Shown: in pieces, positions 17,327-25,777 of the stretch
Layout: each line of letters begins with the position of its first letter
Position numbering within the stretch: position 1 is the first letter of the stretch
NCBI RefSeq assembly: GCF_017464355.1
Contig: NZ_JAFUAG010000005.1
Coordinates: 22,977 to 86,976 of the forward strand
DNA length: 64,000 bases
Direction of reading: 5' to 3'
DNA from: Ruminococcus sp.
GTDB taxonomy: Bacteria; Bacillota; Clostridia; Oscillospirales; Ruminococcaceae
Position numbers and translations under genes: made by a program
The notes under the pieces: generated by a model
Database searches by the model: none
Told to the model about the DNA's origin: nothing
What the model saw: the letters and a program-made list of their open reading frames with translations, nothing else

Positions 17327-17662
17327 ATGAGATATTTCTGCCATAACGGCCAGCGCACAGGCACGGTGTACCACGAGTTCTTCAAGGGCGAGTGGAAAGA
17401 CGGCGACGGCTTCTGGAACGACGGTTCCATATGCCTGCATGACGACCTGTTCAGCGGCAGCGGATTTGAACGCATACTCAAAGAAGCCCTCAGCGACTAC
17501 GACCGCTACAGCGGCACGCTCATCTATCCCGAGGACTGGGAGGAGGTCTGTCGGCTGGCAAAAAAGGCAGGCGGCACTGCGGGCGACATAGTTGACGAGG
17601 CTGCCCTGTGGGTGGAAGACGCATTCGAGAACTGCGGGTGTTTCACTATACTGGGGCTGTGA
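17327..17662 (+). CDS. Hypothetical protein, 111 aa, in the proline cluster
   Basis: Starts one base after the proB stop behind GGAGGAG, so it is co-translated. It is acidic and soluble, with an aromatic-rich N-terminal half (FCHNGQRTGTVYHEFF, GEWKDGDGFWNDGS) and cysteines spread along it. I recognise no family. Its place between proB and proA suggests a link to proline or osmotic metabolism, which is inference from position. Confidence 0.65.
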   Translation: MRYFCHNGQRTGTVYHEFFKGEWKDGDGFWNDGSICLHDDLFSGSGFERILKEALSDYDRYSGTLIYPEDWEEVCRLAKKAGGTAGDIVDEAALWVEDAFENCGCFTILGL

Positions 17663-17740
17663 GGGAGGTGCCTTTTCTCAGGGCAGTGGTCTTTTGGCTT
17701 ACACAGGAAAGCCCCGCGAACAGACAGAAAAGAGGGATCT

Positions 17741-18160
17741 ATGACAGAGATAAGCTTTACCGACATACCCGATGATGAGGGTCTGGAACTTATAGAAGAG
17801 GGCTTTGAAAGCTATGCCGAAAGCCGCGGGGTGGTCTGCGGGTACAGGGACTTCACTTTTGTAGCCCGCGAAAATGACAGGACGGTCGGGCTGCTGTCGG
17901 GGCATTCATATTATAAAGAAGCCCACGTCAGCGAACTGATAGTCCATAAAGACTATCGGGGACAGGATATAGGCACTAAGCTTCTTGAAGCGGCGGAGGA
18001 ACATTTCCGCAGAGAGGGGCTTGAAAATATAGAGCTTACCACCTATGCCTTTCAGGCACCCGAATTTTACAAGAAGTGCGGGTTTAAGGTGGAATATGTA
18101 AGAAAGTCGAAAAGCGATGAAAAGCTTGATAAATATTTCCTGGTAAAGGAATTACAGTAA
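17741..18160 (+). CDS. GNAT-family N-acetyltransferase
   Basis: 139 residues, the length of a single GNAT domain. The acetyl-CoA motif is visible as LIVHKDYRGQDIGTKLLEAAEEH (V-x-x-x-x-RGQxIG/T, near residues 66-90), followed by the beta-4 to alpha-4 part (IELTTYAFQAPEFYKKCGF). The acceptor is unknown. It lies between proB and proA, 79 bases after the 111-aa gene, with AGAGGGAT before its ATG. Confidence 0.85.
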   Translation: MTEISFTDIPDDEGLELIEEGFESYAESRGVVCGYRDFTFVARENDRTVGLLSGHSYYKEAHVSELIVHKDYRGQDIGTKLLEAAEEHFRREGLENIELTTYAFQAPEFYKKCGFKVEYVRKSKSDEKLDKYFLVKELQ

Positions 18161-18190
18161 ACGGCATAAATGCCGAAAGGAGCGTTGAAA

Positions 18191-19441
18191 ATGGGTTATA
18201 TCGACACACTGGGGCAGAATGCGCAGGCAGCCAAGGGCGCTATCGCATTTGCTTCAACAGACATGAAGAACAATGCACTGCTGGAGATAGCATACACTCT
18301 CCGCAGCAGCAAGGACGAGATACTGGCGGCCAACGCAGTAGACCTGGAGAACGGCAGGGCAAGGAAGATGAGCGAATCTCTGCTGGACAGGCTGGCGCTG
18401 AACGATGCCAGGATAGAGGGCATGGCCAATGCCTGCGAAAATCTGGCGAGATATGCTGACCCTGTCGGTGAGGTAGTGGACGGCAGCACCAGACCCAACG
18501 GCATGAAGATAGAGCGCGTGCGGGTGCCTATGGGCGTTATCGGCATGATATACGAGGCAAGGCCCAACGTTACCGTTGATGCTGCCATACTGGCGCTGAA
18601 AAGCGGCAACGCAGTTATACTCCGCGGCGGCAAGGAAGCTATAAACTCCAACAAATGCCTGGCTGACCTGATGAGGCTGGCAGTTAAGCGCAAAGGCTTC
18701 GACCCCAACATCATACAGCTGGTGGAGGATACTGACAGGGGTATCGCCCACGACATGATGACCGCCAACAAGTACATCGACATTCTGGTGCCCCGCGGCG
18801 GCGCCCAGCTGATAAAGGCTGTTGTGCAGACCGCTACTGTTCCCGTTATTGAAACAGGCACGGGCAACTGCCACGTTTATGTGGACGCTTCCGCTGACCT
18901 GAACATGGCTGTCAACATCGTTGACAACGGCAAGACCCAGCGCCCCTCTGTCTGCAATGCAGTGGAAAGCTGCCTTGTTCACCGTGATGTTGCAGAGCGT
19001 TTCCTGCCCAAGCTGAAAAAGCGTCTGGACGAGCATAAGGTGGAGATAAGGGGCTGCGAGCTCACAAGGCAGATACTCGGGGATTGCGTGGTACCTGCTG
19101 ATGAGGACGATTATGCCACCGAATTCCTGGATTACATCATTTCCATAAAGGTAGTAGATGACCTGGCGGAGGCTATAGAGCATATCTCGAAGTACAGCAC
19201 AGGACATTCTGAATGCATAGTTACCGAGAGCCTGTTCTCTGCTGAGGAATTCAAGAAGAGGATAGATGCAGCGGCGGTATACGTTAATGTTTCCACCAGA
19301 TTTACCGACGGCGAAATGTTCGGTCTGGGGGCTGAGCTGGGCATCTCCACCCAGAAGCTCCACGCAAGAGGACCCATGGGACTGCGTGAGATGACCACCA
19401 CAAAGTACATCGTAACAGGCAACGGTCAGGTAAGGGGATAA
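18191..19441 (+). CDS. proA: Gamma-glutamyl phosphate reductase
   Basis: 416 residues; reduces gamma-glutamyl phosphate with NADPH to the semialdehyde, the second proline step. Motifs: RVPMGVIGMIYEARPNVTVD, LRGGKEAINSN, VPRGGAQLIK, ETGTGNCHVYVD, and the catalytic-cysteine segment PSVCNAVE near residue 258. ATG 18191 follows GAAAGGAG and begins the homology. Shares the cluster with proB. Confidence 0.96.
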   Translation: MGYIDTLGQNAQAAKGAIAFASTDMKNNALLEIAYTLRSSKDEILAANAVDLENGRARKMSESLLDRLALNDARIEGMANACENLARYADPVGEVVDGSTRPNGMKIERVRVPMGVIGMIYEARPNVTVDAAILALKSGNAVILRGGKEAINSNKCLADLMRLAVKRKGFDPNIIQLVEDTDRGIAHDMMTANKYIDILVPRGGAQLIKAVVQTATVPVIETGTGNCHVYVDASADLNMAVNIVDNGKTQRPSVCNAVESCLVHRDVAERFLPKLKKRLDEHKVEIRGCELTRQILGDCVVPADEDDYATEFLDYIISIKVVDDLAEAIEHISKYSTGHSECIVTESLFSAEEFKKRIDAAAVYVNVSTRFTDGEMFGLGAELGISTQKLHARGPMGLREMTTTKYIVTGNGQVRG

Positions 19442-19551
19442 GAGCAATTTTTGGGGTGTGTGAAGAAATTGTTAAAACTTTTTACCCCGATTTTGCAGAG
19501 TTTTTTCCCTCTGAGAAGCCGTTTTTACTGGATTTTTGAACAAAGCACAAT

Positions 19552-19586
19552 AATTGCGCAGTGTCTTTTGATACTGCGCAATTTTC
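19552..19586 (+). terminator. Terminator-like hairpin after proA
   Basis: Perfect 11-bp stem AATTGCGCAGT / ACTGCGCAATT (19552-19562 and 19572-19582) with TTTT in the loop and a short TTTC tail. The preceding 19442-19551 is T-rich with no gene. Confidence 0.65.
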
Positions 19587-19612
19587 GGTCAGTATTAACA
19601 CTCCGTTCACCC

Positions 19613-19641
19613 TTGACAACGGGGAAAAAGTGTTATATAAT
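19613..19641 (+). promoter_or_regulatory. Consensus sigma-A promoter of rpe
   Basis: TTGACA (19613-19618), 17-bp spacer, TATAAT (19636-19641): a full consensus match, expected to be strong. Confidence 0.85.
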
Positions 19642-19689
19642 AAATTTAATTTATTGGAGAATACTCCGAAGAAAAGGTCGGTGGATAAT

Positions 19690-20340
19690 GTGAAGAGTCT
19701 TGTTTCGGCTTCTCTTCTGGGCTGCGATCTGGCAGACCTGAAAAACGAGATAAAAAGCATTGAACAGGCAGGTGCAGACTGGCTGCACTGTGATGTCATG
19801 GACGGCGCTTTCGTGGATAATATCAGCTTCGGCACCCCTGTGCTGAAATGTATAAAGAAGTATGCAACGGTACCCATGGACACCCACCTGATGATACAGT
19901 ACCCCATACGCTATGTGGACGACTATGCAAAGCTGGGCTCAGATAACATAACCTTCCATCTTGAAGCTGCTGATGACCCTCAGGCGGTCATCGACCGCAT
20001 ACACAGCCACGGCATAAGCGCAGGCATATCCATAAAGCCTGCTACCCCCGTTTCGGCGGTGAAGCCTTTTCTTGAAAGCGTTGAGCTGGTGCTGGTGATG
20101 ACGGTAGACCCCGGTTTCGGCGGACAGAAGTTCATCCCCGATACCCTCAGCAAGATAAGCGAGATACGCTATCTTCTGGACAGCCTTGGCAGAAACGATA
20201 CCCACATACAGGTAGACGGCGGCGTAAATGACAAGACCGTGAAGTTCTGCCGTGAAGCAGGGGCTGATGTCATGGTGTCAGGTTCCTATGTCTTCGGCGC
20301 CAATGACAGGAATGCCGCTGTAAAGTCACTGAAAATATGA
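19690..20340 (+). CDS. rpe: Ribulose-phosphate 3-epimerase
   Basis: 216 residues; interconverts ribulose-5-P and xylulose-5-P in the pentose phosphate pathway. Motifs: SASLLGCDLADL, DWLHCDVMDGAFV, DTHLMIQYP, VMTVDPGFGGQKFI and VDGGVNDKT, with the metal ligands His/Asp in place. The start is GTG at 19690 (GGTGG just upstream); GTG at 19681 in the same frame is an alternative. ATG further upstream falls inside the promoter and is excluded. The enzyme would help channel arabinose-derived pentose into central metabolism. Confidence 0.93.
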   Translation: MKSLVSASLLGCDLADLKNEIKSIEQAGADWLHCDVMDGAFVDNISFGTPVLKCIKKYATVPMDTHLMIQYPIRYVDDYAKLGSDNITFHLEAADDPQAVIDRIHSHGISAGISIKPATPVSAVKPFLESVELVLVMTVDPGFGGQKFIPDTLSKISEIRYLLDSLGRNDTHIQVDGGVNDKTVKFCREAGADVMVSGSYVFGANDRNAAVKSLKI

Positions 20341-20346
20341 ACATCT

Positions 20347-20396
20347 GTATCCCGATCCTGACGTGTATTGCTGATGATACACGACCGACACGGGAT
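20347..20396. repeat. Dispersed repeat copy C (short hairpin version)
   Basis: GTATCCCG...CGGGATAC ends enclose GTGTAT...ATACAC. The core GTGTATTGCTGATGATACA is identical to copy A. It lies just after rpe. Confidence 0.6.
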
Positions 20397-20418
20397 ACAT
20401 CTATAAATTCCCCCAAGG

Positions 20419-20448
20419 GCACATCTGCAATGCAGGTGTGCTTTTTTT
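20419..20448 (+). terminator. Terminator of rpe
   Basis: Stem GCACATCTGC / GCAGGTGTGC (20419-20428 and 20432-20441) with an AAT loop, followed by seven T. Confidence 0.9.
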
Positions 20449-20467
20449 CTGCCTTGCTGTATTATAT

Positions 20468-20535
20468 CAACATTACAAAATTGTAATGTTGCGTAAGAGT
20501 AAAAGGGGGATAAATCAAAAATAATGTGCTATACT
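20468..20535 (+). promoter_or_regulatory. Perfect inverted repeat and promoter before the 69-aa gene
   Basis: CAACATTACAA / TTGTAATGTTG, an 11-bp perfect inverted repeat with a 2-bp centre (20468-20491), typical of a dimeric regulator site. An extended -10 TGCTATACT follows (TATACT 20530-20535); its -35 is poor, which fits a site that depends on an activator. Confidence 0.5.
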
Positions 20536-20567
20536 ATATACAGCAACAGAGGAAAGGAAGATACATC

Positions 20568-20777
20568 ATGAAGGATAAGCTTACATCTGTAATATTCGGC
20601 GGGGTATTTGCCCTGAGCCTGCTGGCCGCAGGTATGTGGAACATAGCTGAGGTCATTCGCCCCAAGAATGCAGCACACCCCATGAACTGGACAGCACCTA
20701 TGCTGCTGGTCTTTCTGGCCGCTGTGGGTGCCTGCGCACTGACTGTAAGGAAGATAGCGGAATCACCTGAAAAATAA
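20568..20777 (+). CDS. Small two-helix membrane protein, 69 aa
   Basis: 69 residues with two hydrophobic stretches (SVIFGGVFALSLLAAGMWNI and APMLLVFLAAVGACALTV) joined by a polar loop containing KNAAHPMNW. GGAAAGGAAG precedes the ATG at 20568, and ATG codons upstream lack it. Repeat copy B starts at its stop codon and can act as its terminator. Family not recognised. Confidence 0.65.
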   Translation: MKDKLTSVIFGGVFALSLLAAGMWNIAEVIRPKNAAHPMNWTAPMLLVFLAAVGACALTVRKIAESPEK

Positions 20778-20878
20778 ATCCCAATTTGGTTGTGTATTGT
20801 TTCCCCCGCCTTCGGCGGGGGAAACAATACGAAAAAAAGCCATTCTGTATCATCAACAATACACTTCAAAATTGGGAG
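20778..20878. repeat. Dispersed repeat copy B (inverted relative to copy A)
   Basis: Begins ATCCCAATTTGG and ends AAATTGGGA. Inside is a 16-bp perfect stem GTATTGTTTCCCCCGC / GCGGGGGAAACAATAC capped by a TTCG-containing loop and followed by GAAAAAAAGCC. It aligns with the reverse complement of copy A over about 100 bp. Confidence 0.8.
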
Positions 20879-20930
20879 AAAAATAAAAAAACAATGTGAA
20901 AAGGACAAAGAAGACAGGAGAACGGAGAAA

Positions 20931-20966
20931 TTTGCAGATGACAATTCTGCAAAAGTGTGGTAAAAT
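20931..20966 (+). promoter_or_regulatory. Promoter and 7-bp inverted repeat of the Bce-type exporter
   Basis: ATGACA (20938-20943), 17-bp spacer, TAAAAT (20961-20966). The -35 lies between the arms of TTTGCAG / CTGCAAA (20931-20937 and 20947-20953), a possible response-regulator site. Confidence 0.5.
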
Positions 20967-21068
20967 AGAATAGTCGGGGAGGGAGAATGAAGGACGGACA
21001 TATAACACCACTTTTTTCAGAGACAGACAACATAAACAAAATAAATACATATCGAGAGGAAGACAGCA

Positions 21069-21833
21069 ATGGAACTTTTGAAGATCGATCACATCGAGAA
21101 ATACTACGGCAGCAGATCAAGCCTGACCAAGGCTATAGACGACATATCCTTTACAGTGGATAAGGGTGAGTTCACGGCCATAATGGGTGCCTCGGGCAGC
21201 GGCAAGACCACCCTGCTGAACGTTATATCCACCATAGACCGTGTGACCTCGGGACATATCTACCTGGAGGGGCAGGACATAACCGAACTGAAAAGCGGAA
21301 AGCTTGGCAAGTTCAGGAGAGAGAAGCTGGGCTTTATCTTCCAGGACTTCAACCTGCTGGACACCCTGACAGCTTTTGAGAACATCTCCCTGGCGCTGAC
21401 CATACAGAAGCTCCCCCACGATGAGATAGAAAAGCGTGTAAGAAAAGTGGCGGAAGAGCTGGGCATAACGGAGGTACTGGAGAAGTACCCCTACCAGATG
21501 TCAGGCGGACAGAAACAGAGGGTAGCCTCAGCCAGGGCCATAGTCACCGAGCCCAGCCTTGTGCTGGCAGATGAGCCCACAGGTGCGCTGGATTCAAAGG
21601 CGGCAAAACAGCTGCTGGAAAGGTTCAACTACCTGAACAGCGAACGGGGTGCTACCATTATGATGGTAACACACGACAGCTTCACCGCCAGCTATGCAAA
21701 GCGGGTCATATTCATAAAGGACGGCAAGATATTCAACGAGTTCAACCGAGGCAATGACAGCCGCAAGGAATTCTTCAACCGCATAATAGATGTTGTTACC
21801 CTGCTGGGAGGTGACGTAAGCGATGCTCTTTAA
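21069..21833 (+). CDS. Bce-type ABC transporter ATPase
   Basis: 254 residues. Walker A GASGSGKTTLLN, Q-loop FQDFNLLDTLTAFEN, signature MSGGQKQRVASARA and Walker B LVLADEPTGALDSK place it in the MacB/LolD/BceA group. It overlaps the permease gene by 11 bases. Such pairs remove or sense peptide antibiotics such as bacitracin. No BceRS two-component genes are adjacent, so the sensor must be elsewhere or absent. GAGAGGAAG precedes the ATG. Confidence 0.9.
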   Translation: MELLKIDHIEKYYGSRSSLTKAIDDISFTVDKGEFTAIMGASGSGKTTLLNVISTIDRVTSGHIYLEGQDITELKSGKLGKFRREKLGFIFQDFNLLDTLTAFENISLALTIQKLPHDEIEKRVRKVAEELGITEVLEKYPYQMSGGQKQRVASARAIVTEPSLVLADEPTGALDSKAAKQLLERFNYLNSERGATIMMVTHDSFTASYAKRVIFIKDGKIFNEFNRGNDSRKEFFNRIIDVVTLLGGDVSDAL

Positions 21834-23874
21834 GCTTTCTCTCAGCAATATCCGCCGCAGCCTGAAGGACTATGCTGTATACTTCTTCACCCTGCTCATA
21901 GGCGTAGCTGTGTTCTATGTTTTCAATGCCATAAGCACTCAGACGGCTTTCCTGAAGATAAGCAGCGACACACATGAAGCGGTAGATATACTTAAGACCC
22001 TGCTTTCGGGCATGAGCGTTTTTGTGGCAGGGGTGCTGGGTCTGCTGATAGTTTATGCCAGCAGATTTCTCATGAAGCGCCGCCACAGAGAATTCGCGCT
22101 GTACATGATGCTGGGCATGAACAAGAGCAAGATATCCGCCCTGCTGCTGACAGAGACCCTGCTCATCGGTCTTGGTTCACTGGTCATAGGCCTGCCTGTG
22201 GGCATAGGGCTCTCTCAGCTGATGAGCGCCCTTGTAGCGGGACTTTTTGAAGCCGACATGAGCGAGTACCGCTTCATCGTATCGGGCGGTGCTGTACTTA
22301 AGACCTGCCTGTATTTCGGGCTGATGTATGTAGTAGTGATGCTGTTCAACAGCTTCATGATCAGCAAGAGTAAGCTGATAGACCTGATGAATTCGGGCAA
22401 GCGCAGCGAGAAGCCCAAGCTCAAGAACCCTGTGTTCTGCGTGCTGATATTCATCGTGGCTGTACTGATGCTGGGCTATGCTTACTACAATGTTGGTATC
22501 GCCACAAAAGTATTATCCCAGAAAAAACTCTATATATGCATAATCATGGGCTGCATATCAACTTTCCTGATATTCTGGTCAGTATCGGGTATGCTGCTGA
22601 AGACGGTCATGAGCATGAAGAAGACCTACTTCCGCGGGCTCAACTGCTTTACTTTCAGGCAGCTCTCGGGCAAGGTGAACACTGTGGTGGTTTCGATGAC
22701 CATTATCTGCCTTATGCTTTTCCTGACCATTTGCGCCCTGTGCGCTTCATTCTCCCTTAGAAACACCCTTAACAGCAATATCCGCGAATTCTGCCCTGTA
22801 GATGTGGAATACGAACTTGCTATAGGCAACTACTTTGACGACCTGACCTACTGCGATATAGAAGAGGCCTATGCCGAAGGCGGATATGACCTCTGCGAGA
22901 ACCTTTCGGAATACGTTCACATTAACATATACAAGGACAGAGGCTTTACCATGTCTGCCCTGATAGGTGACAAAAAGGACGAGCAGGCATCGAAGTACCG
23001 CTTCCTGATCTCAGACTTCCCCGAAACTATCGTGAGGGTGAGCGACTACAACAAGGTCATGGAGCTTTACGGCAGAGATACCCTTGAACTGGGCGAGGAC
23101 GAATTCATAGTAGTATGCAACTACAGTGAGTCGGAAGATGTAAGAAATCATTTCATGTCAAAGGGCATGGAGCTGAATATCTTCGGCAATACCCTGCACT
23201 CAAAGTACGATAAGTGCATTGACGGCTTTCTCTTCATGAGCGCCCAGAGATCCAACAATGGTCTGTATATAGTACCCGATGATGCAGTTGATGAAAGCGG
23301 CAGAGATATGGACTATGTATTCGGCAACTTTAACACCGATGACCCCGATGAAAAGGCTGCACTCTCGGCGGCTGAGCACAAAAGATATGATGAGGTAAGA
23401 GAAGCATTCCACAATAACCACGGCGAGGATATCTTCGGGGAATGCGTTACCCGTGACGAGCTTAAGGCCTCCAGCGTAGGGCTTGGTGCTATTGTGACCT
23501 TCCTGGGGCTGTACCTGGGTCTGGTGTTCCTCATTGCCTGCGGCGCTATGCTGGCGCTGAAAGAACTCAGCGACAACGTTGACAGCGCCCCCAGATACGC
23601 TATGCTGCGCAGGCTGGGCGTTGAAGAAAAGGATATCGAGCGTTCGCTGCTGGTACAGTCAGGGCTGTTCTTCCTGCTGCCCCTGCTGCTGGCTGCACTG
23701 CACTCTATCTTCGGCATGAGGTTCGGGCTGTATGTGCTGACAGTTTTCGGCAACACAGGCCTGGGACCCTCCATAGCACTGACAGCAGTTATACTGGCTC
23801 TGATATACGGCGGGTACTTCCTGATAACCTACCTGTGCAGCCGTTCAATAATACGCGAAAGAAAAGAACTGTAA
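21823..23874 (+). CDS. Bce-type ABC transporter permease (FtsX-like, 10 helices)
   Basis: 683 residues. Transmembrane helices lie at about 20-40, 55-75, 105-130, 160-180, 205-225, 235-255 and 290-310, then a large extracytoplasmic domain (about 315-555) and three more helices at 565-680. This 4+4+2-like pattern with the big loop between helices 7 and 8 is the BceB/VraG architecture. The start motif LFKLSLSNIRRSLKDYAVYF is typical. It acts with the ATPase in antimicrobial-peptide resistance; the peptide is unknown. Confidence 0.88.
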   Translation: MLFKLSLSNIRRSLKDYAVYFFTLLIGVAVFYVFNAISTQTAFLKISSDTHEAVDILKTLLSGMSVFVAGVLGLLIVYASRFLMKRRHREFALYMMLGMNKSKISALLLTETLLIGLGSLVIGLPVGIGLSQLMSALVAGLFEADMSEYRFIVSGGAVLKTCLYFGLMYVVVMLFNSFMISKSKLIDLMNSGKRSEKPKLKNPVFCVLIFIVAVLMLGYAYYNVGIATKVLSQKKLYICIIMGCISTFLIFWSVSGMLLKTVMSMKKTYFRGLNCFTFRQLSGKVNTVVVSMTIICLMLFLTICALCASFSLRNTLNSNIREFCPVDVEYELAIGNYFDDLTYCDIEEAYAEGGYDLCENLSEYVHINIYKDRGFTMSALIGDKKDEQASKYRFLISDFPETIVRVSDYNKVMELYGRDTLELGEDEFIVVCNYSESEDVRNHFMSKGMELNIFGNTLHSKYDKCIDGFLFMSAQRSNNGLYIVPDDAVDESGRDMDYVFGNFNTDDPDEKAALSAAEHKRYDEVREAFHNNHGEDIFGECVTRDELKASSVGLGAIVTFLGLYLGLVFLIACGAMLALKELSDNVDSAPRYAMLRRLGVEEKDIERSLLVQSGLFFLLPLLLAALHSIFGMRFGLYVLTVFGNTGLGPSIALTAVILALIYGGYFLITYLCSRSIIRERKEL

Positions 23875-23880
23875 AAATAA

Positions 23881-23916
23881 CAGCGGCATTCCCCAAAAAC
23901 GGAATGCCGCTGTTTT
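23881..23916 (+). terminator. Terminator of the Bce-type operon
   Basis: Perfect 12-bp stem CAGCGGCATTCC / GGAATGCCGCTG (23881-23892 and 23901-23912) followed by TTTT; AA before it makes it usable on both strands. Confidence 0.88.
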
Positions 23917-23932
23917 GCGTTATAAATAAAAT

Positions 23933-24261
23933 GGTGCCTGTTCAGGGGCGGGGTACTCATAAGTAAGTTTATATGTTCTGCTGGGGGAAACCCTTTTGAA
24001 AAAGGGTTATCCCCCTATGTCAGCTATGCTGACATATACCCCACTTCCTAAAACTTCTATTTTGGTGGGGCGATAGGTCACTATGCTATCAAAGAATAGC
24101 AATAATCTGACATTCAATGTTCTACATCAGAACAGTGACCTATCGCCCCACCAATATAAAAAGTCTTTGGAAAGGGGTTTGGGGGACAACCTTTCTTCAG
24201 AAAGGTTTCCCCCAATAAAATACATAAACTTACTTATAAGTACCGCCCCTGAGCCGGCACC
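23933..24261. repeat. 329-bp imperfect palindrome with nested hairpins
   Basis: Ends GGTGCC and GGCACC. The left arm (CAGGGGCGG, ATAAGTAAGTTTAT, GGGGGAAACC) recurs in inverse complement on the right, and the central GGGGCGATAGGTCAC / GTGACCTATCGCCCC repeats the pattern around a 50-base core. Each arm also contains its own small hairpin. It fills the gap between convergent genes. No coding capacity of note. Likely a MITE-type element or a large structured RNA. Confidence 0.8.
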
Positions 24262-24270
24262 GTTTGTTTA

Positions 24271-25515
24271 TCAGGTAATGCTGTCGATGGTCAGCTTTTC
24301 CCAGCCGTCGAAGTAGGTGACTTCCATGTTGTCCATTACCTCGGCGAACTTAGCCTGTATAGCGGGCTGGTCGTTGGAGGCTATCATGGCGTCTATATTC
24401 TCGTTGATATAGTCCATATCAGGCTCAAGCCTCTTGACGATGAAATAGCCGTAGGTGTCGTTCTCAACCAGTTCGTCACTGATATCACCGGGCTGCAGAG
24501 CAAAGGCAGCGTCAAGCAGGTCCTTGGGATAGCCGCCTGTGTTGTCCTTTCTCATGTAGTAGCCGTTCTTGGGGTCTTCAAGGCCGATATCCCAGCCGTA
24601 TTCCTCTACCAGCTTGTTGAAGTCTTCGCCGTCAAGGGCACGCTTGAGGGCTTCCTCAGCTATCTCCTTAGCCTTAGCCTTGGCTTCTTCCTGGGCAGCT
24701 TCATCGAGGTTTGCATATGCTGCACCCTTGGCGCTAATCTTCTGGGAGAGGGTCATGTCATCAAAGCCCTCGGCGGTGCTGTCATCAAGCTCTACCTGAG
24801 CGTAGAAAGGCACCATTATATGGACCTCATGAGCATACTCCTCGGGGTCCTGCACCATAGCCAGGAAATCATCGTGGGAAGTTGCCAGCTCGCCGTCATT
24901 GGCAAAAAGGGTGTCCATAACCTTGTTGTAGGTCTGGGCTCTCACGAACATCTTCTCGTATATCTCATCGCTGAGGTGAGCCTTCTGCATATCCTCCTTG
25001 AAAGCTTCCTCGCTCTCGTAGTCGGACTTGGCATTCTGCATATTGTTCTCTATGACCTTTCTGTCCTCATCGTCCAGTTCAATGCCGTAGTCAGCAGCCA
25101 GCTTGTCGGTGACAAGTTCCTGCTTGAGTCTGCTGATGACATCTTCCAGGAACATATTGTAGGCAGGCTGGTTATCTCTCAGTGAGTCCTCGGTGACACC
25201 GTAGGTCTGCTTATAGCTTTCAAGGCTGTAGAAATAGTAGAAGCGGAACTCATCGAAGCTTATATCTATGCCGTCAATGGTCAGCACGGTCAGGTCGGTG
25301 GTGTCTACCTCTTCACCGTCAATGGTCAGGGAAGGCTCAGGCAGTACCTCAGCCTGAACGGGAGCTGCTATCTCGTCATCGTCATCGGTGGTAGCCGAAG
25401 CTGCCGAGAAATTATCAGCTTTCTTATCGTCCTTGTCCTTTTTATCGCCGCAGCCGCTGAGCACGCCCGCGCTCAGGGTCAGCGCCAGCAGTAACGCTGC
25501 TATCTTCTTTATCAT
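24271..25515 (-). CDS. PrsA-like foldase lipoprotein (parvulin-type prolyl isomerase)
   Basis: 414 residues. The lipoprotein signal ends at the lipobox LSGC (Cys 21), then an acidic Asp-rich linker. Residues 75-220 form the SurA/PrsA-like helical chaperone part (FDEFRFYYFYSLESYKQTYG). Residues 225-385 resemble a parvulin domain (EVHIMVP, GEDFNKLVEEYGWD, GYYMRKDNTGGYPKDLLDAA, LQPGDISDELVENDTYGYFI). The isomerase core is diverged, so catalysis is not certain. It would aid folding of exported proteins at the outer membrane face. A start-proximal AGGAAAG is present. Confidence 0.82.
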   Translation of the reverse strand: MIKKIAALLLALTLSAGVLSGCGDKKDKDDKKADNFSAASATTDDDDEIAAPVQAEVLPEPSLTIDGEEVDTTDLTVLTIDGIDISFDEFRFYYFYSLESYKQTYGVTEDSLRDNQPAYNMFLEDVISRLKQELVTDKLAADYGIELDDEDRKVIENNMQNAKSDYESEEAFKEDMQKAHLSDEIYEKMFVRAQTYNKVMDTLFANDGELATSHDDFLAMVQDPEEYAHEVHIMVPFYAQVELDDSTAEGFDDMTLSQKISAKGAAYANLDEAAQEEAKAKAKEIAEEALKRALDGEDFNKLVEEYGWDIGLEDPKNGYYMRKDNTGGYPKDLLDAAFALQPGDISDELVENDTYGYFIVKRLEPDMDYINENIDAMIASNDQPAIQAKFAEVMDNMEVTYFDGWEKLTIDSIT

Positions 25516-25726
25516 AAAATATCTTTCCTTTCCTTACTATGAGATAGTATAATTATCTTACAATAACACATGGTACATTATAAAACAATAATGTGATAAA
25601 ACTGTGATTTAATTACAAATATTTTGTTATCCCATACCCGCGGATCAGAAGACCCGCTATTCAAAAAATGACATTTGTCACATAAGAAAATGATAGGCGG
25701 CACTACAAAAATCATTCGGGGTCTGA

Positions 25727-25732
25727 TATAAT
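25727..25732 (+). promoter_or_regulatory. -10 element of the ABC-2 operon
   Basis: TATAAT at 25727-25732, with a weak TACAAA 17 bp upstream (25704-25709). The gap 25516-25777 between divergent genes otherwise is AT-rich and holds no gene. Confidence 0.45.
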
Positions 25733-25777
25733 GAGTACAATGAAAAAAACGGGAAGACCCGAACGGAGGAAAAAATC

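Noticed and set aside
18254-19447. 397-codon minus-strand frame opposite proA
   Set aside because: Antisense of ProA; composition typical of shadow frames.
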